Notes under the pieces: generated by a model | Told to the model about the DNA's origin: nothing | Database searches by the model: none | What the model saw: the letters and a program-made list of their open reading frames with translations, nothing else | Shown: positions 12,521 to 23,232 of the stretch, piece by piece | How the letters are laid out: each line of letters opens with the position of its first letter | How positions within the stretch are numbered: the stretch's first letter is position 1 | From: Basidiobolus meristosporus CBS 931.73 | Lineage: Eukaryota > Basidiobolomycota > Basidiobolomycetes > Basidiobolales > Basidiobolaceae | Assembly: GCA_002104905.1 (NCBI GenBank) | Contig: MCFE01000028.1 | Location: forward strand, 124,001 to 188,000 | Direction: 5' to 3' | Length of the DNA: 64,000 nucleotides | Position numbers and translations under genes: made by a program

Positions 12521-12960
12521 CCTTCCTGACTCAATTGTTGCTCTTACTCTTCATGTGTAGAAACTGATTTTTTCCATTGAAACTTTGGTTGCACCTCAAT
12601 TAACAATTGCATTGACCTATACAAGTCTCTGTACCCTACACTGACATTAAGCCCAACCCCACACTCAACAAGTAGCTCCATTAAAATCTAGAACTCAATA
12701 AGTCTTTCTGCTGTAACACTCTGGTTTCACAACTTTGGCAGTAACCCAACAGCTTTATGCCACTGTTCATTCACTGGTTCCCACATTTTCTGGTCTTCAG
12801 CCTGCACTGCAAGGTCTAGCTCCTCATCTGCCAGTCTTTGTAATAAATGCTTTCAGTATTCCAGTGTGTTTTCTTGATCACTGCTTGTGAACAAGTTGTG
12901 CAACCTCTTGGTGTGCCTATTAATGTTCCAAAACTCCACTGAAGGCATTGTGATAGTCTT

Positions 12961-14635
12961 TCAAGCTCTTGATGTTGTAGCCATGTCTGTCAGTGGGATC
13001 TCCACTTTGTCAGCAGTGGAGGCTGTGGTAGACAAATTGCCTCTTTCAGCAAACTCATCTACCTTGCTGGAGTGTAGCTCAACTGGCTGCACTTCCAACT
13101 CTTGTGAAAACAGCCGTTTTCTTGTTGGTAATTCTTCTTGGCTATGATGGGATTCAGTCTGTTCCTGGCTTGCAGCATTAATTGGTAAGAACCACAGTTT
13201 TTTTTGCATGCCTACCTGACTCAGGCTTGGGTAGACATTTTTCCTTTTACCTTTTCCTTTATCACAGCCAGGTATTTCACTGCTATTTTGTCTGAGTGCT
13301 TCTTGTAAAGTACTATGCTTTATCTTGGATGAATTCTGCTCTGATGCATCTGTTTTGGCCTGCTTGTCCCTTGCTGGCACTCTTCTGGCACTCTTCTGGC
13401 AACCTGACATTTCTTTTGTGCTTGTTTTGGGCTCTCAACCGTAGTTGTGATGGGCTCCTGTAAAAGCAGCTGGTTTCTATCACTGCCAGGTCCTTCACTG
13501 ATACCTTGACTGGGTGCTACTTGAGTGGTAATATGCTTTTTCCTTGATAAATGTTGTGCTGGTGCATCTGTGTCTGCCTGCTTGTCCCTAATTAGCACTC
13601 TTCCAGCTACCTGACATCACTTTGATGCTCATCTGGAGCTTTTGGCCCTGCTTGTAATGGGCTCTTGAGGAAGCTGCTGGTTTTTGCCATGGCACCCTTT
13701 TCTACTGCCTTTGATAGTTTCTGCTATCCTAAAGATACTTTCTTAGCATACCAGTGCTGGCCCAAAATCTGTTTGCCCATTTGAATCCAGGATAATGCTC
13801 ATGAAACAAGTGAAGTGCATTCTGCTTGGCCTTATTTTTCTGATGGTCCCATGGTATGCCGGCCTTAAGGTGATGGCATGCTAGACTTCTCATGGCCTCT
13901 TGTATATTAGCCCACTCTTCATTATTGCACTCAGCAGCTTCATGGATCTTTGATGTCATTTGATTTTTAGGCTTTGGTATAAACACCACATTGTCTCCCT
14001 CCCATGCTGTGATAGGTTTTTCTGTGGGCTTTATCTCTGGGCACTGTTGCTGTGCTTCAAAGACTGTATGGTGTTGCTTGGCTGTTACATTGGCAAATGG
14101 CTCAATTCTTGGCTGTGTCATTGAGCTACTTGAGTTCCTTCTTTGCAGCAAAGATGCTGCTTTCTCCACCTGGGATATTGATTGCTCTACACATATTATC
14201 CACTCATCCTGTTTCTGAACTATTTCCTGATTTCTCTGGGCCAAGGCAACTATCCTATCAGCCTTGCACCTAATTGCTACATTAATTCTTTAGTTTGAGC
14301 TGACTATATACTTGCTAATATGGGTGGTGGTGATGTTATCATAGCCACTTGCTGATATGCAACTGAGGGTACTGCATTTGCTACATTCTCATCTGCCTGA
14401 GTATAACAGTCAGCTGGTGGCTCCACAGAGGTTCTCAATTGCCTATTTGACTGAGAGCCTATGGAGTCCGCATTTTTACCTTCTATGGGCACACTGTCCA
14501 CAGGGCCTTTTTTGGATGTAGCCCTGCTTGTGCACTGAATGTCAAAGCAAGCTGTTGTCCAACTGTTCTTCTGTTGCCATCAGCGGTGGGGTTTAGTTGA
14601 CAACCAGACAGCTTGGCTTTATTTTTTGGCAGCAT
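12961..14635 (-). pseudogene. Tnp2-transposon ORF1 (accessory protein), copy C3
   Basis: This minus-strand gene is divergent from Tnp2. It starts ATG at 14635, and the N-terminus resembles copy C5 (KNKAKLSG...PNPT). The middle is a predicted coiled coil (residues about 120-170; AQRNQEIVQKQDEW...QVEKAASLLQ), followed by a helical tryptophan-containing region (NNEEWANIQEAMRSL...LFHEHYPGFKWANRFW). A low-complexity Lys/Gln/Ser-rich tail contains degenerate repeats of about 50 residues (RDKQADTDAP... and RDKQAKTDAS...). Stops and frameshifts break it (for example a TAG near 14305). A role like TnpA, binding element ends, is inference from position only; I recognise no domain. Confidence 0.6.
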
Positions 14636-14855
14636 ATATATGGAAGTGTATCAAACCAAAGGGGAAATAGTGTTACATATACATGTGTATGTGGTGCCAC
14701 AACTTTATTTATAATGCTTACTATGGTGGGTCATCATTGAATCTTACATTCATGTAGATGCAATATCTCAAGTACAAGACTGTCTTAAGTTCACTTGGTA
14801 CTGACCAAAAAGTGATACAATAGCATTATGTTGTTGAGGTCAAACTGTTTGCCCC
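14636..14855. promoter_or_regulatory. divergent intergenic spacer of the Tnp2 transposon (copy C3)
   Basis: 220 bp between the ATG of ORF1 (-) and the ATG of Tnp2 (+). It is conserved at 16562-16782 and 30420-30641. It contains a TTATTTATAATGC TATA-like stretch near 14705 and the palindromic ACATGT. It is the only sequence available to drive both genes, so a bidirectional promoter is inferred. Confidence 0.55.
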
Positions 14856-16253
14856 ATGGACAAGACTACTTTGACTCAATGCTGTAAGAGAAGAGAAAAA
14901 AGACCATGTGGCTATTGTGGCAAGCCTCTCATCCATGAAGCACTCAGACAGCATAGGAAGTATTAAAAGGATCACAACCAGTCTTTTGCCACTCAAGTCA
15001 TATTTGACCATTCATTGGTCACTACTGTACCAACATTATCTTGCCAGCCAGTTGATACTTTTATATTGGAACCTGGCTGTCTTTGTCACCTTGTGCAAAC
15101 TGAATCAGGTGAGTTTGTGACACCTTTAGGCTCACCTCAGCCATCTGAATATGACATGCAGAGTGAAAGCTCTGACAAAGAAGGTTCACTGATGGATTTT
15201 GAGCCTATCACCCCTAACAACAGTACCATGTATGAGCCCAGTCAAATCCCTATATGCAATGAGACAACACCTGCTGAAACAAATGCCAAGGATACTTTAT
15301 GGAGCAAAGTGAGCCCCGTAATTCATCTACTGGCAAATCATGTAATGTTGTTGCTAGAGAGGTGGCATGTTTCCACTAATATCAGTAAAGGGGGCTTTGA
15401 GGATTTATTACCACTTCTTGCCAAAATCTTACCAGGGTGCAACTTATTATGTACATGGTACAATTGGATAACCATAATGCAGCTGGCAATGTATGATCCA
15501 GGGACTGTCCTGATTCCAGCATGTGTTAACAGTTTCATGGCATTCACATCCAAAAATGCTACCATTGCAGCATATCCAAATTGTCAGGAATCCACCACCA
15601 TTGAGGAATAACATTATTAACACTCTGGATATATTCTTGTCATACCCTGTCTGAGGAAGCTAATGCAGTACAACATATTTTGCAAAGCTATACAGTATTG
15701 TGCTCACTGTTAATCAAGCTCAAACATATACAATATATTTGATGGCAAACATTACAAACAGTTGAGAAGCAAGGGCTACTTTGAAGGTAGGTATGACCAT
15801 GCCTTAGCTCTAGCACATGATGGATTCTCATTAAACAAGCACTCTACCAGCAAATCCTGCTTGCCACTGATTCTCATCAATCTGAATCTACCGCGCATCT
15901 TATGGTATCAGAGAAATAATCTGATGGTAGCCTCACCGGTATCTGGACCTAAATCACTGGCCAACCTGGATATCTACCTGTATCCACTGCTGGATGAATT
16001 CTGCATGCTTTCCAGCAGGATAATAGTGAATGGCTGTCATGTAAAAGCACACATAATTATCTGCACTTGAGATACCCCAGCCATCTGCAAGATAGCAGGT
16101 TTTTCCAGGCACAATGGACGGTATTGTGGTCAAATGTGTGAGATCCAGGGGATTTACTCCATAACTCACACACATTATTATAACCCAAGCACCAGCACTA
16201 AGAACATCATCTTTCAACAGAGAGAATGTACAGCAGTAAGCATGCTATTGCAG
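14856..16253 (+). pseudogene. Tnp2 transposase, N-terminal half, copy C3
   Basis: It starts ATGGACAAGACTAC. The N-terminus carries a short Cys/His cluster (CCKRREKRPCGYCGKPL, then HEALRQH) as in fungal Tnp2 proteins. A stop at KY*KDH interrupts it early. The rest encodes the linker (SPQPSEYDMQSESSDKEG), a CPNCQ-type zinc region, and the beginning of the catalytic core (LAHDGFSLNKHST, YLYPLLDEFCML), ending before the region after HNGRYC. Compare the fuller copy at 30642-33590. Confidence 0.8.
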
Positions 16254-16561
16254 TAAAGTGTTATCATGGCCACTTGCTGGTCTTCAGCTAAGGGTACTGC
16301 ACTTGCTACATTGTCATCTGCCTGAACATAACAGTCAGCTTGTGGCTCTGTAGAGGTTCTCAATTGCCTACTTGAATGAGAGCCTGAGGAGTCTGCATTA
16401 TTACCTTCAATGGGCACACTGTCAACATGGTCTTTTTTGGATGTAGCTCCACTTGGTGAACTGAGTGTCAAAGCAAGCTGTTGTCCAACTGTTCTTCTGC
16501 TGCTGTCAGCAGTGGGGTTTGGTTGGGAACCAGACAAGTTTGCTTTATTTTTTAGCAGCAT
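16254..16561 (-). pseudogene. ORF1 N-terminal fragment of element C2
   Basis: About 100 codons from ATG at 16561 (KNKANLSGSQPNPTADSSRR... to EDQQVAMIT) match the start of ORF1 in copies C3 and C5. The frame then runs into unrelated sequence at the 16253 junction. The remaining ORF1 of C2 was removed by the deletion that also removed the end of element C3. Confidence 0.75.
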
Positions 16562-16782
16562 ACATATTGAAGTGAGTCAAATGAAAGGTGAAATAATGAT
16601 TAATATACATTTGCCTGTGGTGCCACAACTTTATTTATACTCTTACTATGGTGGGTCATCATTGAATCTTACATTCATGTAGGTGCAATGACTCAAATAC
16701 AAGAGTGTCTTAAGTTCACATGAGTATTGACCAAAAAGTGATATAATAGCATTACATTGTTGAAGATCAAACTGTTAGCCCC
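16562..16782. promoter_or_regulatory. divergent spacer of element C2
   Basis: Same spacer as 14636-14855 and 30420-30641, of similar length, between the ORF1 (-) and Tnp2 (+) start codons. It has diverged by scattered point changes. Confidence 0.5.
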
Positions 16783-17886
16783 ATGGACAAGACTACTGTG
16801 ATTCCATGCCGTAAGAGAAGAGAAAAGAGACCATGTGGATATTGTAGCAAGCCTCTCAGCCATGAAGCATGTAGACAGCATAGGAAATATTAGAAGGATC
16901 ACAGCCAGTGTGTTGCCACACAAGTCATATTGACCATTTATGAGTCACTACTGTACCTACATTATATTGCCAGCCAGTTAATACTTCTATATTGGCACCT
17001 GGCCATCCTTGTCACATTGTGCCAACTGAGTTGGGTGAGTTTGTGATGCCTTTAAGCTCACCTCAGCCTTCTGAATATGGCATGCAGAGTGATAGCTCTG
17101 ACAAAGGAGGTTCACTGATGGATTTTGAGCCTATCTCCCCTAACAATAGTACTGCGCATGAGCCTGGTCAAACCCTAATATGCAATGAGGCAACACCTCT
17201 TGAAACAAATGCCAAGGACACTTTATGGAACCTTGTGAGCCCAGTAATCCATCTACTGGTGAATGATTTAACTCTGTGGCTAGAGAAGTGACACATTTCC
17301 ACTAATATCAGTAATGATGGCTTTGAGGATTTATTACTGCTTCTTGAAAAAATCATTCCAAGATGCAACTTACCATGTACATGGTACAAGTGGACAACAG
17401 TCATGTGGCTGGCAACACATGACCCAGAGACTGTCCTAATTCAAGCATGTATCAACAGTTGCATGGCATTCACATCCAAAAATGCTACCATTGCAACGTG
17501 TCCAAATTGTCAGGAATCCACCACCATTGAGGGAAAATATTGTTCACACTGTGGATACATTGTGGTAATACCCTGTCTAAAGAAGCTAATGCAGTCCAAC
17601 AAATATTGCAAAGCTATACAGTACCACACTCAGTATCAATCAAGCACAATGATATCCAATATATTTGATGGCAAACATTACAAACAGCTACAAAGCAAGG
17701 GCTACTTTAAAGGTATGTATGACCATGCCTTTGCTTTAGCAATTGATGGATTCTCATTCAACAAGTACTCTACCAGCAAAACTTGCTGGCCACTTTTTCT
17801 CATCAATCTGAATCTACTACCCATCTTACAGTATCAGAGCAAAAGTTTGATGGTGGTCTCACTAGTATCTGGGCCTAAATCACCTT
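16783..17886 (+). pseudogene. Tnp2 transposase of element C2, first part
   Basis: ATG at 16783. The Cys/His N-terminus (CGYC-type cluster decayed to CGYCSKPL) is followed by a stop at KY*KDH. The linker, the CPNCQESTTIEGKYCSHCGY zinc-like region and the catalytic core start (LAIDGFSFNKYSTSKTCW) follow. The gene reads to VSLVSGPKS, where a 1.07-kb insertion interrupts it; it resumes at 18955. Several stops are present, so it is dead. Confidence 0.82.
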
Positions 17887-18954
17887 TGTAGTGGGGTCAC
17901 AGTGACACACACTGACAGATGTGCTCATTGGCATATTTTCAACTTCCCTATTTCTCTACTACACTGATTTTAGTTTTATCCCTTTTGTCTTACTTGATCA
18001 GTATTATCCCATAAGCCAGCTGACTATCACACCTGCTTACCTTATTGCATAGGTTATCCCTCACTTGATGTATGATTACTAGCAGTAAGTGCCTCTATAT
18101 TAGGCAAGTACCCATGCCAGTACCTGTAACACATGATCAACTTGCATCAACATCCCTACCATATCTATACCATATATGGTACCCCTATGGTACACAGTTT
18201 TCTGAGTATTGATTCCTGATTGGTTGGATGTGCTGTGCCTCTCAGAACCTTCCAGCACCTACTTAGAATACTCTGAGCTTATTCTGATGTCATTCAGATT
18301 TCTATTGATCTCCAGAATCTTCTGGAACACCATGATTAGTAGTTACTTAGCCAGTGAGAAAAGTATATAAGGGAGGCAATCCCTCAACAATAACTCATTA
18401 TCCCTTTTATCAATATACCAACTTGTTGATTAGTGTGATCACTGCTACCTGCTGCTACCCAAACTTCCAACCCTAGACACAGGATACTCCCAGGAAACCA
18501 TGCTGACAGCCAACTGACCTTGGAGGCACTACTTGTGAGGAATACTCAGAGTTGGTATCTTTTATTATATTTGATTCTTTCCCAAGCTTGTTCTTGTACA
18601 GGCAAAGATACTTTTCTGTCTTTGTAACTATTGACCACAGTTGCATTCTTAACAAGTCCCTGTGGTGGAGTTTACAGTTTTTTTGACTTTGGAAACTTTA
18701 GTACATAGTCATCTCCAAGGATGCTGAGCCCAATACATACTTTTGTTAAGATGCCAACTAAGTAGGAGATTGTAGCTCAATAGTTTTCCCTTGACAAGCT
18801 TGTGACTTTATTCCCCATCACATTAGATTAGAGACAGAACCCAAGTATTCCTAGCAAGCTTTTGCCAGAGGTTATTGCATACAGTGAACACCCCACACAC
18901 AGAACACTTGAGAAGTGTTGGACATATCTCTCCCTTGAGCTTATACACCACCAC
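17887..18954. mobile_element. 1.07-kb insertion of unknown class in Tnp2 of C2
   Basis: This block interrupts Tnp2 between ...GGGCCTAAATCAC and CCGAGCTGGATAGC. Its left edge is TGTAGTGGGGTCAC and its right edge ...ACACCACCACAC. The flanks ACCTT and ACTAT could be a decayed 5-bp duplication, but this is weak. A TATA box (GTATATAAGGG) lies near 18363. Everything from about 18399 on recurs at 25202-25764, while the upstream 0.5 kb is unique here. It may be a long solo LTR. No credible ORF is seen. Confidence 0.5.
18399..18954. repeat. repeat R2, copy 1
   Basis: About 555 bp nearly identical to 25202-25764 (begins CCTTTTATCAATATACC, ends near ACACCACCACAC). The shared part starts about 35 bp after the TATA box at 18363, close to where transcription would begin. 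Confidence 0.85.
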
Positions 18955-20340
18955 ACTATCCGAGCTGGATAGCTACCTGTATCCATTGCTAGATGCGTTT
19001 TGTATGCTTTTCAGCAAGATTACAGTAAATGGCTGTAATGCAAAAGTGCATATTATTATCTGCATAGGAGATACCCCAGCCATCAGCAAGATAGCAGGTT
19101 TTTCTGGGCACAATGGATGGTATTGCTGTTGAATGTGTGAGATCCAGGGGATTTACTCCATAACTCACACACATTATTATTATCCAAACACCAACACTAA
19201 GAATGTCAACTCTCTACAGAGAATGTACAGAAGTCAGCATGCAGTTGAAGCAAAGCTGGCAAGCTATAAGCCATTGGCCAGAATATGGAACCAATTGGAA
19301 ACTGGCAGTACTTAAGAGAGAGGGTATCTGTTCAAGCAAAAGCATTCCATTGGGAGCAATGCATTTGCTTTTAAACTATATCCCTATACTGATGATCTAG
19401 TAGTACATGGGGTATTTCAAGTAAAGTCAGCCCTTTGAGATACAGGATAAACTTGAAAGAATTGACAAGATATTACAGAGTATCTGCTACCCACAAAGCC
19501 AAATGTGTGGATCTTGGCTGCTACTGTATCCATTCACTACTTCATCTTGCTTGGTGTGTGATAAATATTGGGCCTTGCCTCACCTTTTGGGAGTATCTTA
19601 TGGAGCAGATGTGCCGGGAGATAGGAAGACAAGTCAAGTTGCAGGTACTACATAATCAGTTAAGTAATGCAAAGTTGAATTGGGTGCAGCAAGCAACTAA
19701 CTTTTATTAGGAAAACTCTACCAAGGTACACCAGATTTTGCATGGTTACTAGGCAACTACTACAACATTCAATTCAGAATTCACACAAACAAGAGCCAGA
19801 GTACACTTATAAGGGGGACTAGAATTCAGCAGGGAGAAGGAATCAATTGACTAAATACCATGAATTTCTATGCGGATATTCAGGAGGTATTCATAGCAGT
19901 AGTGGCAACAACCATGCATATGTTTGTTGGATGTGTGTGTTACCAGCAGTACAAGGTATATGACAACTATGCAAGTATCACATTAAAGAGCTGTAAAGTT
20001 GAGGTGATAGAAATATGTCAATTGTGGCAGGTGTGCATATTTGTAGAGGTTAGTAAGCAGCAGGCTATAGTTTTTTTTATTCAAACTATGTAAGGAATAC
20101 CCAAGGTAGTAGTGGGTAAGCAAATGAAGAGGGGGAATCTAAAGTGGAATATATGAATTACACAGGGGGAGGTAGAAAAAGGAAAGACCATTTGGTAAAT
20201 TTGTACAGTAGCATCAATCAGGATTAACTGTAGGCCACCATATTGCCTTGATAATGCCTTCAAATTCATGCTGTGAGGCTGTTGCTATACTGTCAAGTGT
20301 CTGCCATATAAGGCAATTGGATGTCCTGGCCAGTTAGATT
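18955..20340 (+). pseudogene. Tnp2 transposase of element C2, second part
   Basis: It continues after the insertion with DSYLYPLLDAFCMLFSKI and ICIGDTPAISKIAG (second catalytic Asp region) and HNGWYCC. Next comes the post-core region LTFWEYLMEQMCREIGRQ, then the C-terminal region with YQQYKVYDNYASITLKS near 19940-19990. It has many stops. The gene's 3' end merges into the non-coding tail. Confidence 0.8.
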
Positions 20341-20596
20341 GATTAAAACTGTTGTAGAGCATTACAAGACCGCAACAATGCCATTCAATTATTGTCACAG
20401 CACCAATCAGATCCCGTCAAGTTTTATAACTTTATTTGGCAGTAAAACCAGCAATATGCTGTTGTGATCTAGTCAAAAGATTGTCAAGAGGGTAATTAAT
20501 TCCAAGGTGCCAGTATTATGATGGTCCCCAAGTGGGATCCTGAATGGCTGATCTGGATTGGATCCACCCATGGGACCAAATTATTTTTCATTGGGG
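20341..20596 (+). repeat. right terminal region of element C2 (repeat R3)
   Basis: Conserved tail also present at 3330-3719 and 33560-34172 (TTTATTTGGCAGTAAAA, GGTGCCAGTATTATGA, TGGATCCACCCATGGGACC). It ends AAATTATTTTTCATTGGGG at 20596, the inverse of the left terminus at 4215. It is followed by ACA and resumed Tnp2 host sequence. Confidence 0.78.
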
Positions 20597-21046
20597 ACAA
20601 CCAGGAACAGTTGGCAAATATGGAGGACAGATGTGTAAATGGAGACACCTACGCCTTTGACATTGAGAAGCTAAGTAGCCTCTAGCATAGAGATTAGTCA
20701 AGTATTACAAAGATGGGTTAGATGCAACAGGCAGCCAATATTTATTAGTACAATTTTACCAAAGTATATTGGTTTCTCCTGTCACAAGTCAATTTCTACA
20801 CCATTCAATATGGAACTTATACAAACAAGATCCAGGGCATACCTATAGGGGAAGCTAGAATCCAGCAGGAAGAAGGAATATATGGGCTACATATCTAAAG
20901 GTTCTTTAGTAATATTCAAAAGTTATTCATGACAAAGGTGGAGGCAACTGAGCATATGCTTGGAAGAAGTATTGTCAGCAGTGATACAAAGTTTATGGTA
21001 ACTTTGCAAATATCAAACTGAAGAGACATATGGTGGAGGTGATATA
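20597..21046 (+). pseudogene. Tnp2 transposase fragment (host element C1, right part)
   Basis: ACAACCAGGAACAGTTGG aligns with the Tnp2 position immediately after the sequence that ends at 4214. It runs through the region equivalent to 32790-33240 of copy C5, up to AGACATATGGTGGAGGTGATA, where a reverse copia LTR begins. It therefore completes the interrupted host gene. Confidence 0.78.
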
Positions 21047-21393
21047 GGTTGTAAGAGTCTTGGAGATATTGAAAGTGATTGGGAGAACAAGTAGATTGTG
21101 TGTTTTACTTAATGATTTATTGAATATAATAGCTGTATTTATATTTTTGCATTGTCTTGGCATAACAAGCACATAGACTAGACTAAGAAAGGTCCTAAGA
21201 GCATATGTGCAAAGTCTGGGGCTGTTTAGATAACTTTGAGAATTTTCATGTTCTGGGTACCTGGTATTTTGATGAAAATATTGCAAGTATATTCCAATAA
21301 GGAATATGGTAAGTATTTTCTAGCATTTGAAGGTAATGATATAAGCAACTAAGTTAGGTGAATAATTAGGTGGAACTACAAATTCTTACAACA
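21047..21393 (-). repeat. copia-1 LTR (3' LTR of a truncated reverse copia)
   Basis: Reverse complement of the copia-1 LTR from (G)GTTGTAAGAGTCTTGG to TTCTTACAACA. It is followed by CTCCCACTAAGC, the reversed polypurine tract. Confidence 0.88.
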
Positions 21394-22857
21394 CTCCCAC
21401 TAAGCTAAATGCTCATACTGACTAGTCCTAATTTTGTCCTAAGATATTCAAACTTGTCTCTAGCTAATGGTTTGGTAGATATATCTGCAATCATTTCATC
21501 TAAAGGACAGTAAACTAAGCTAGCTAAGTTATTCTCTATAGCTTCATATATGAAATGATGTCTAATATCTATGTGCTTAGTTCTAGCATGAAAAGTTGGA
21601 TTTCTACCTAAATGTGTACATCCTTGATTATCTTGAAATAAAGTACTAGGCGTTTTTTAACATAGGCCTAAATCTGTTAAAAGATTTCCTAAATACATTG
21701 CTTCTTTTGTAGCTTCACAGGCTGCCATATATGCTGCCACTGTGGTAGAAAGTGCTACAGTTGGTTGCTTTCTTGAGTTCCATGAAGTTGCTGCTTTACA
21801 GTAAAGAAAAGTGTATACTGTGGTGAATCTTTGGTCCTCCAAGTTTTGTCCCCAATCAGCATCAGAGTATCCCTCAAGAGCCTATTTTGAATCCTTATAG
21901 GTGTATCTTAAGTAGATATCAGCAGTTGCTCTTAGGTATCTAAAAATCTACACAACTGCTGCTATATGATCTGATCCATAGTTCTGATTATGTTGGCTGA
22001 CAACTCCCACTGAATATGGGATATCTGGATGTGTTCCAAGCATGATATTCCTCAGACTGCCAGCCATATATTGATAAGGAAAGTCAGGCCTTTCAGAAGG
22101 TACCAAGCTCTCTTGATTTGGTGGAGTTATGACTAAGCTAAGGTTTGTCTCCGTTGGGGTAGATGCTGGTTAACAGTCTTCCATTTGATACTTGTATAGT
22201 GTATCTTGAATACACCTGATTTGGCTTAGGGTAATAGTCTGGGTATTTCTGTCTATGAAGAACTTAATCCCTAAGTAGTAACTGTGTTCTCCAAGATTGG
22301 ACATTTTGAACTCCTAGATAGGCTGGATTTAGTTGCTTCTAATGTTGCTAGATTATTGGTGGCTATAATAAGATCATCCACATATTGAGCTAATAGTACT
22401 TGACTTACTCTATCTGGCTTATAGTATATAGAAGAGTCAGCATTACTTCTTTTGATACTCAGAGATTCCAAATATGAATCTATATTGCAATTCCAAGCTA
22501 TTGGTGATTGTTTGAGACCATATAGAGATTTTTTAAGCTTACAGACCAAATGGGGGTTATCCTGGTCAGTAAACCCATCAGGCTGGTCCATATACACATC
22601 TGCATCAAGCTCTCCATTCAAAAATGCTGTTTTTACATCCATTTGATGAATAAAAAAACATACATTTGGTGGCAATAGCCAATATTGATCTGATGGAATT
22701 AAACTTGGCTACCTGTGCAAAGGTCTCACCATAGTCAAGTCCTTTTGTTTGAGAGTATTCTTTGGCCACAAGTCTTACTTTGCATCCTTCAATTGTACCA
22801 TCAGCTTTGTGCTTTGTCTTGAAGACCCATCTGCATCCAATTGATCTTAGGTTGATT
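21394..22857 (-). pseudogene. reverse copia-1 RT/RNase H fragment
   Basis: On the minus strand it encodes RT from SIGCRWVFKTKHKADGTIE (near 22845), through [14 protein letters not shown] and [13 protein letters not shown]. RNase H (YTFLYCKAATSWNSRKQPT, AAYMAACEATKEAM) and the end of pol follow. Scattered stops and frameshifts are present. It stops abruptly near 22857; integrase, protease, gag and the 5' LTR are missing. Confidence 0.9.
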
Positions 22858-23059
22858 GTCAACAAAATATTCATGAAAATAAATACATATTAAAAGTGTG
22901 CAATCTGTAATAAGCATTGAAGATTTAACTGTTTTGCATGCTGGACTAATATACTATCCAACAGTATATGCACTTATGTTTAACTTAATTGAACAGGAAA
23001 CTTGTAATTTAATGTGCATATCTACTTAATAATATGCCTAAAAGTTAGAATGATCAAAT
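22858..23059. other. short AT-rich spacer, nothing recognised
   Basis: About 200 bp between the broken copia and the CCCC terminus at 23060. No ORF, repeat or motif I can support. Confidence 0.5.
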
Positions 23060-23232
23060 CCCCTACAAGAGATTAATGTGATGATCCCATCAAATGCCAT
23101 TACATACTTAAAGTCCCATGACTAAGAGGTACTGATCCCATCAGGACACCATGTGGAGGCCATTGAAAATAATTGCACCCTAGATTTCACAAAAAACATC
23201 ATCACAAATAATAGCAATTCAAAGCAATTGCA
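23060..23232 (+). repeat. left terminus of a further Tnp2-type element (C4)
   Basis: CCCCTACAAGAGATTAATG at 23060 is a variant of the family terminus. It is followed by GATGATCCCATCAAATGCC, ACTAAGAGGTACTGATCCC and ATAATTGCACCCTAGATT as in repeat R1. As in C3, it lies just downstream of a minus-strand ORF. Confidence 0.65.

Larger units (their letters stand above)
12240..16253 (+). mobile_element. Tnp2 transposon C3 (right end missing)
   Basis: Left terminus CCCTATGAAAGATT begins exactly where the reverse copia sequence stops, so this element inserted into that copia. It holds the left terminal repeat (12240-12520), minus-strand ORF1 (about 12961-14635), a divergent promoter spacer (14636-14855) and the N-terminal half of plus-strand Tnp2 (14856-16253). 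At about 16253 it switches abruptly to the interior of another copy's ORF1. This is a deletion scar, not a natural end. Confidence 0.75.
4215..20596 (+). mobile_element. Tnp2 transposon C2, whole element with nested insertions
   Basis: The left terminus is CCCTATGAAAAATTATT at 4215. The right terminus, read on the minus strand from 20596, is CCCCAATGAAAAATAATT. Both ends are flanked by ACA (4212-4214 and 20597-20599), and the flanks are the two halves of one Tnp2 gene. A 3-bp duplication is what CACTA-type transposons make. Internal order: left end 4215-4490; reverse copia-1 from 4491 carrying the gypsy element and element C3; a deletion junction near 16253; then ORF1 start, Tnp2 and right end of C2 itself. 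Boundaries come from reading by eye. The main uncertainty is whether recombination has mixed copies. Confidence 0.72.
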
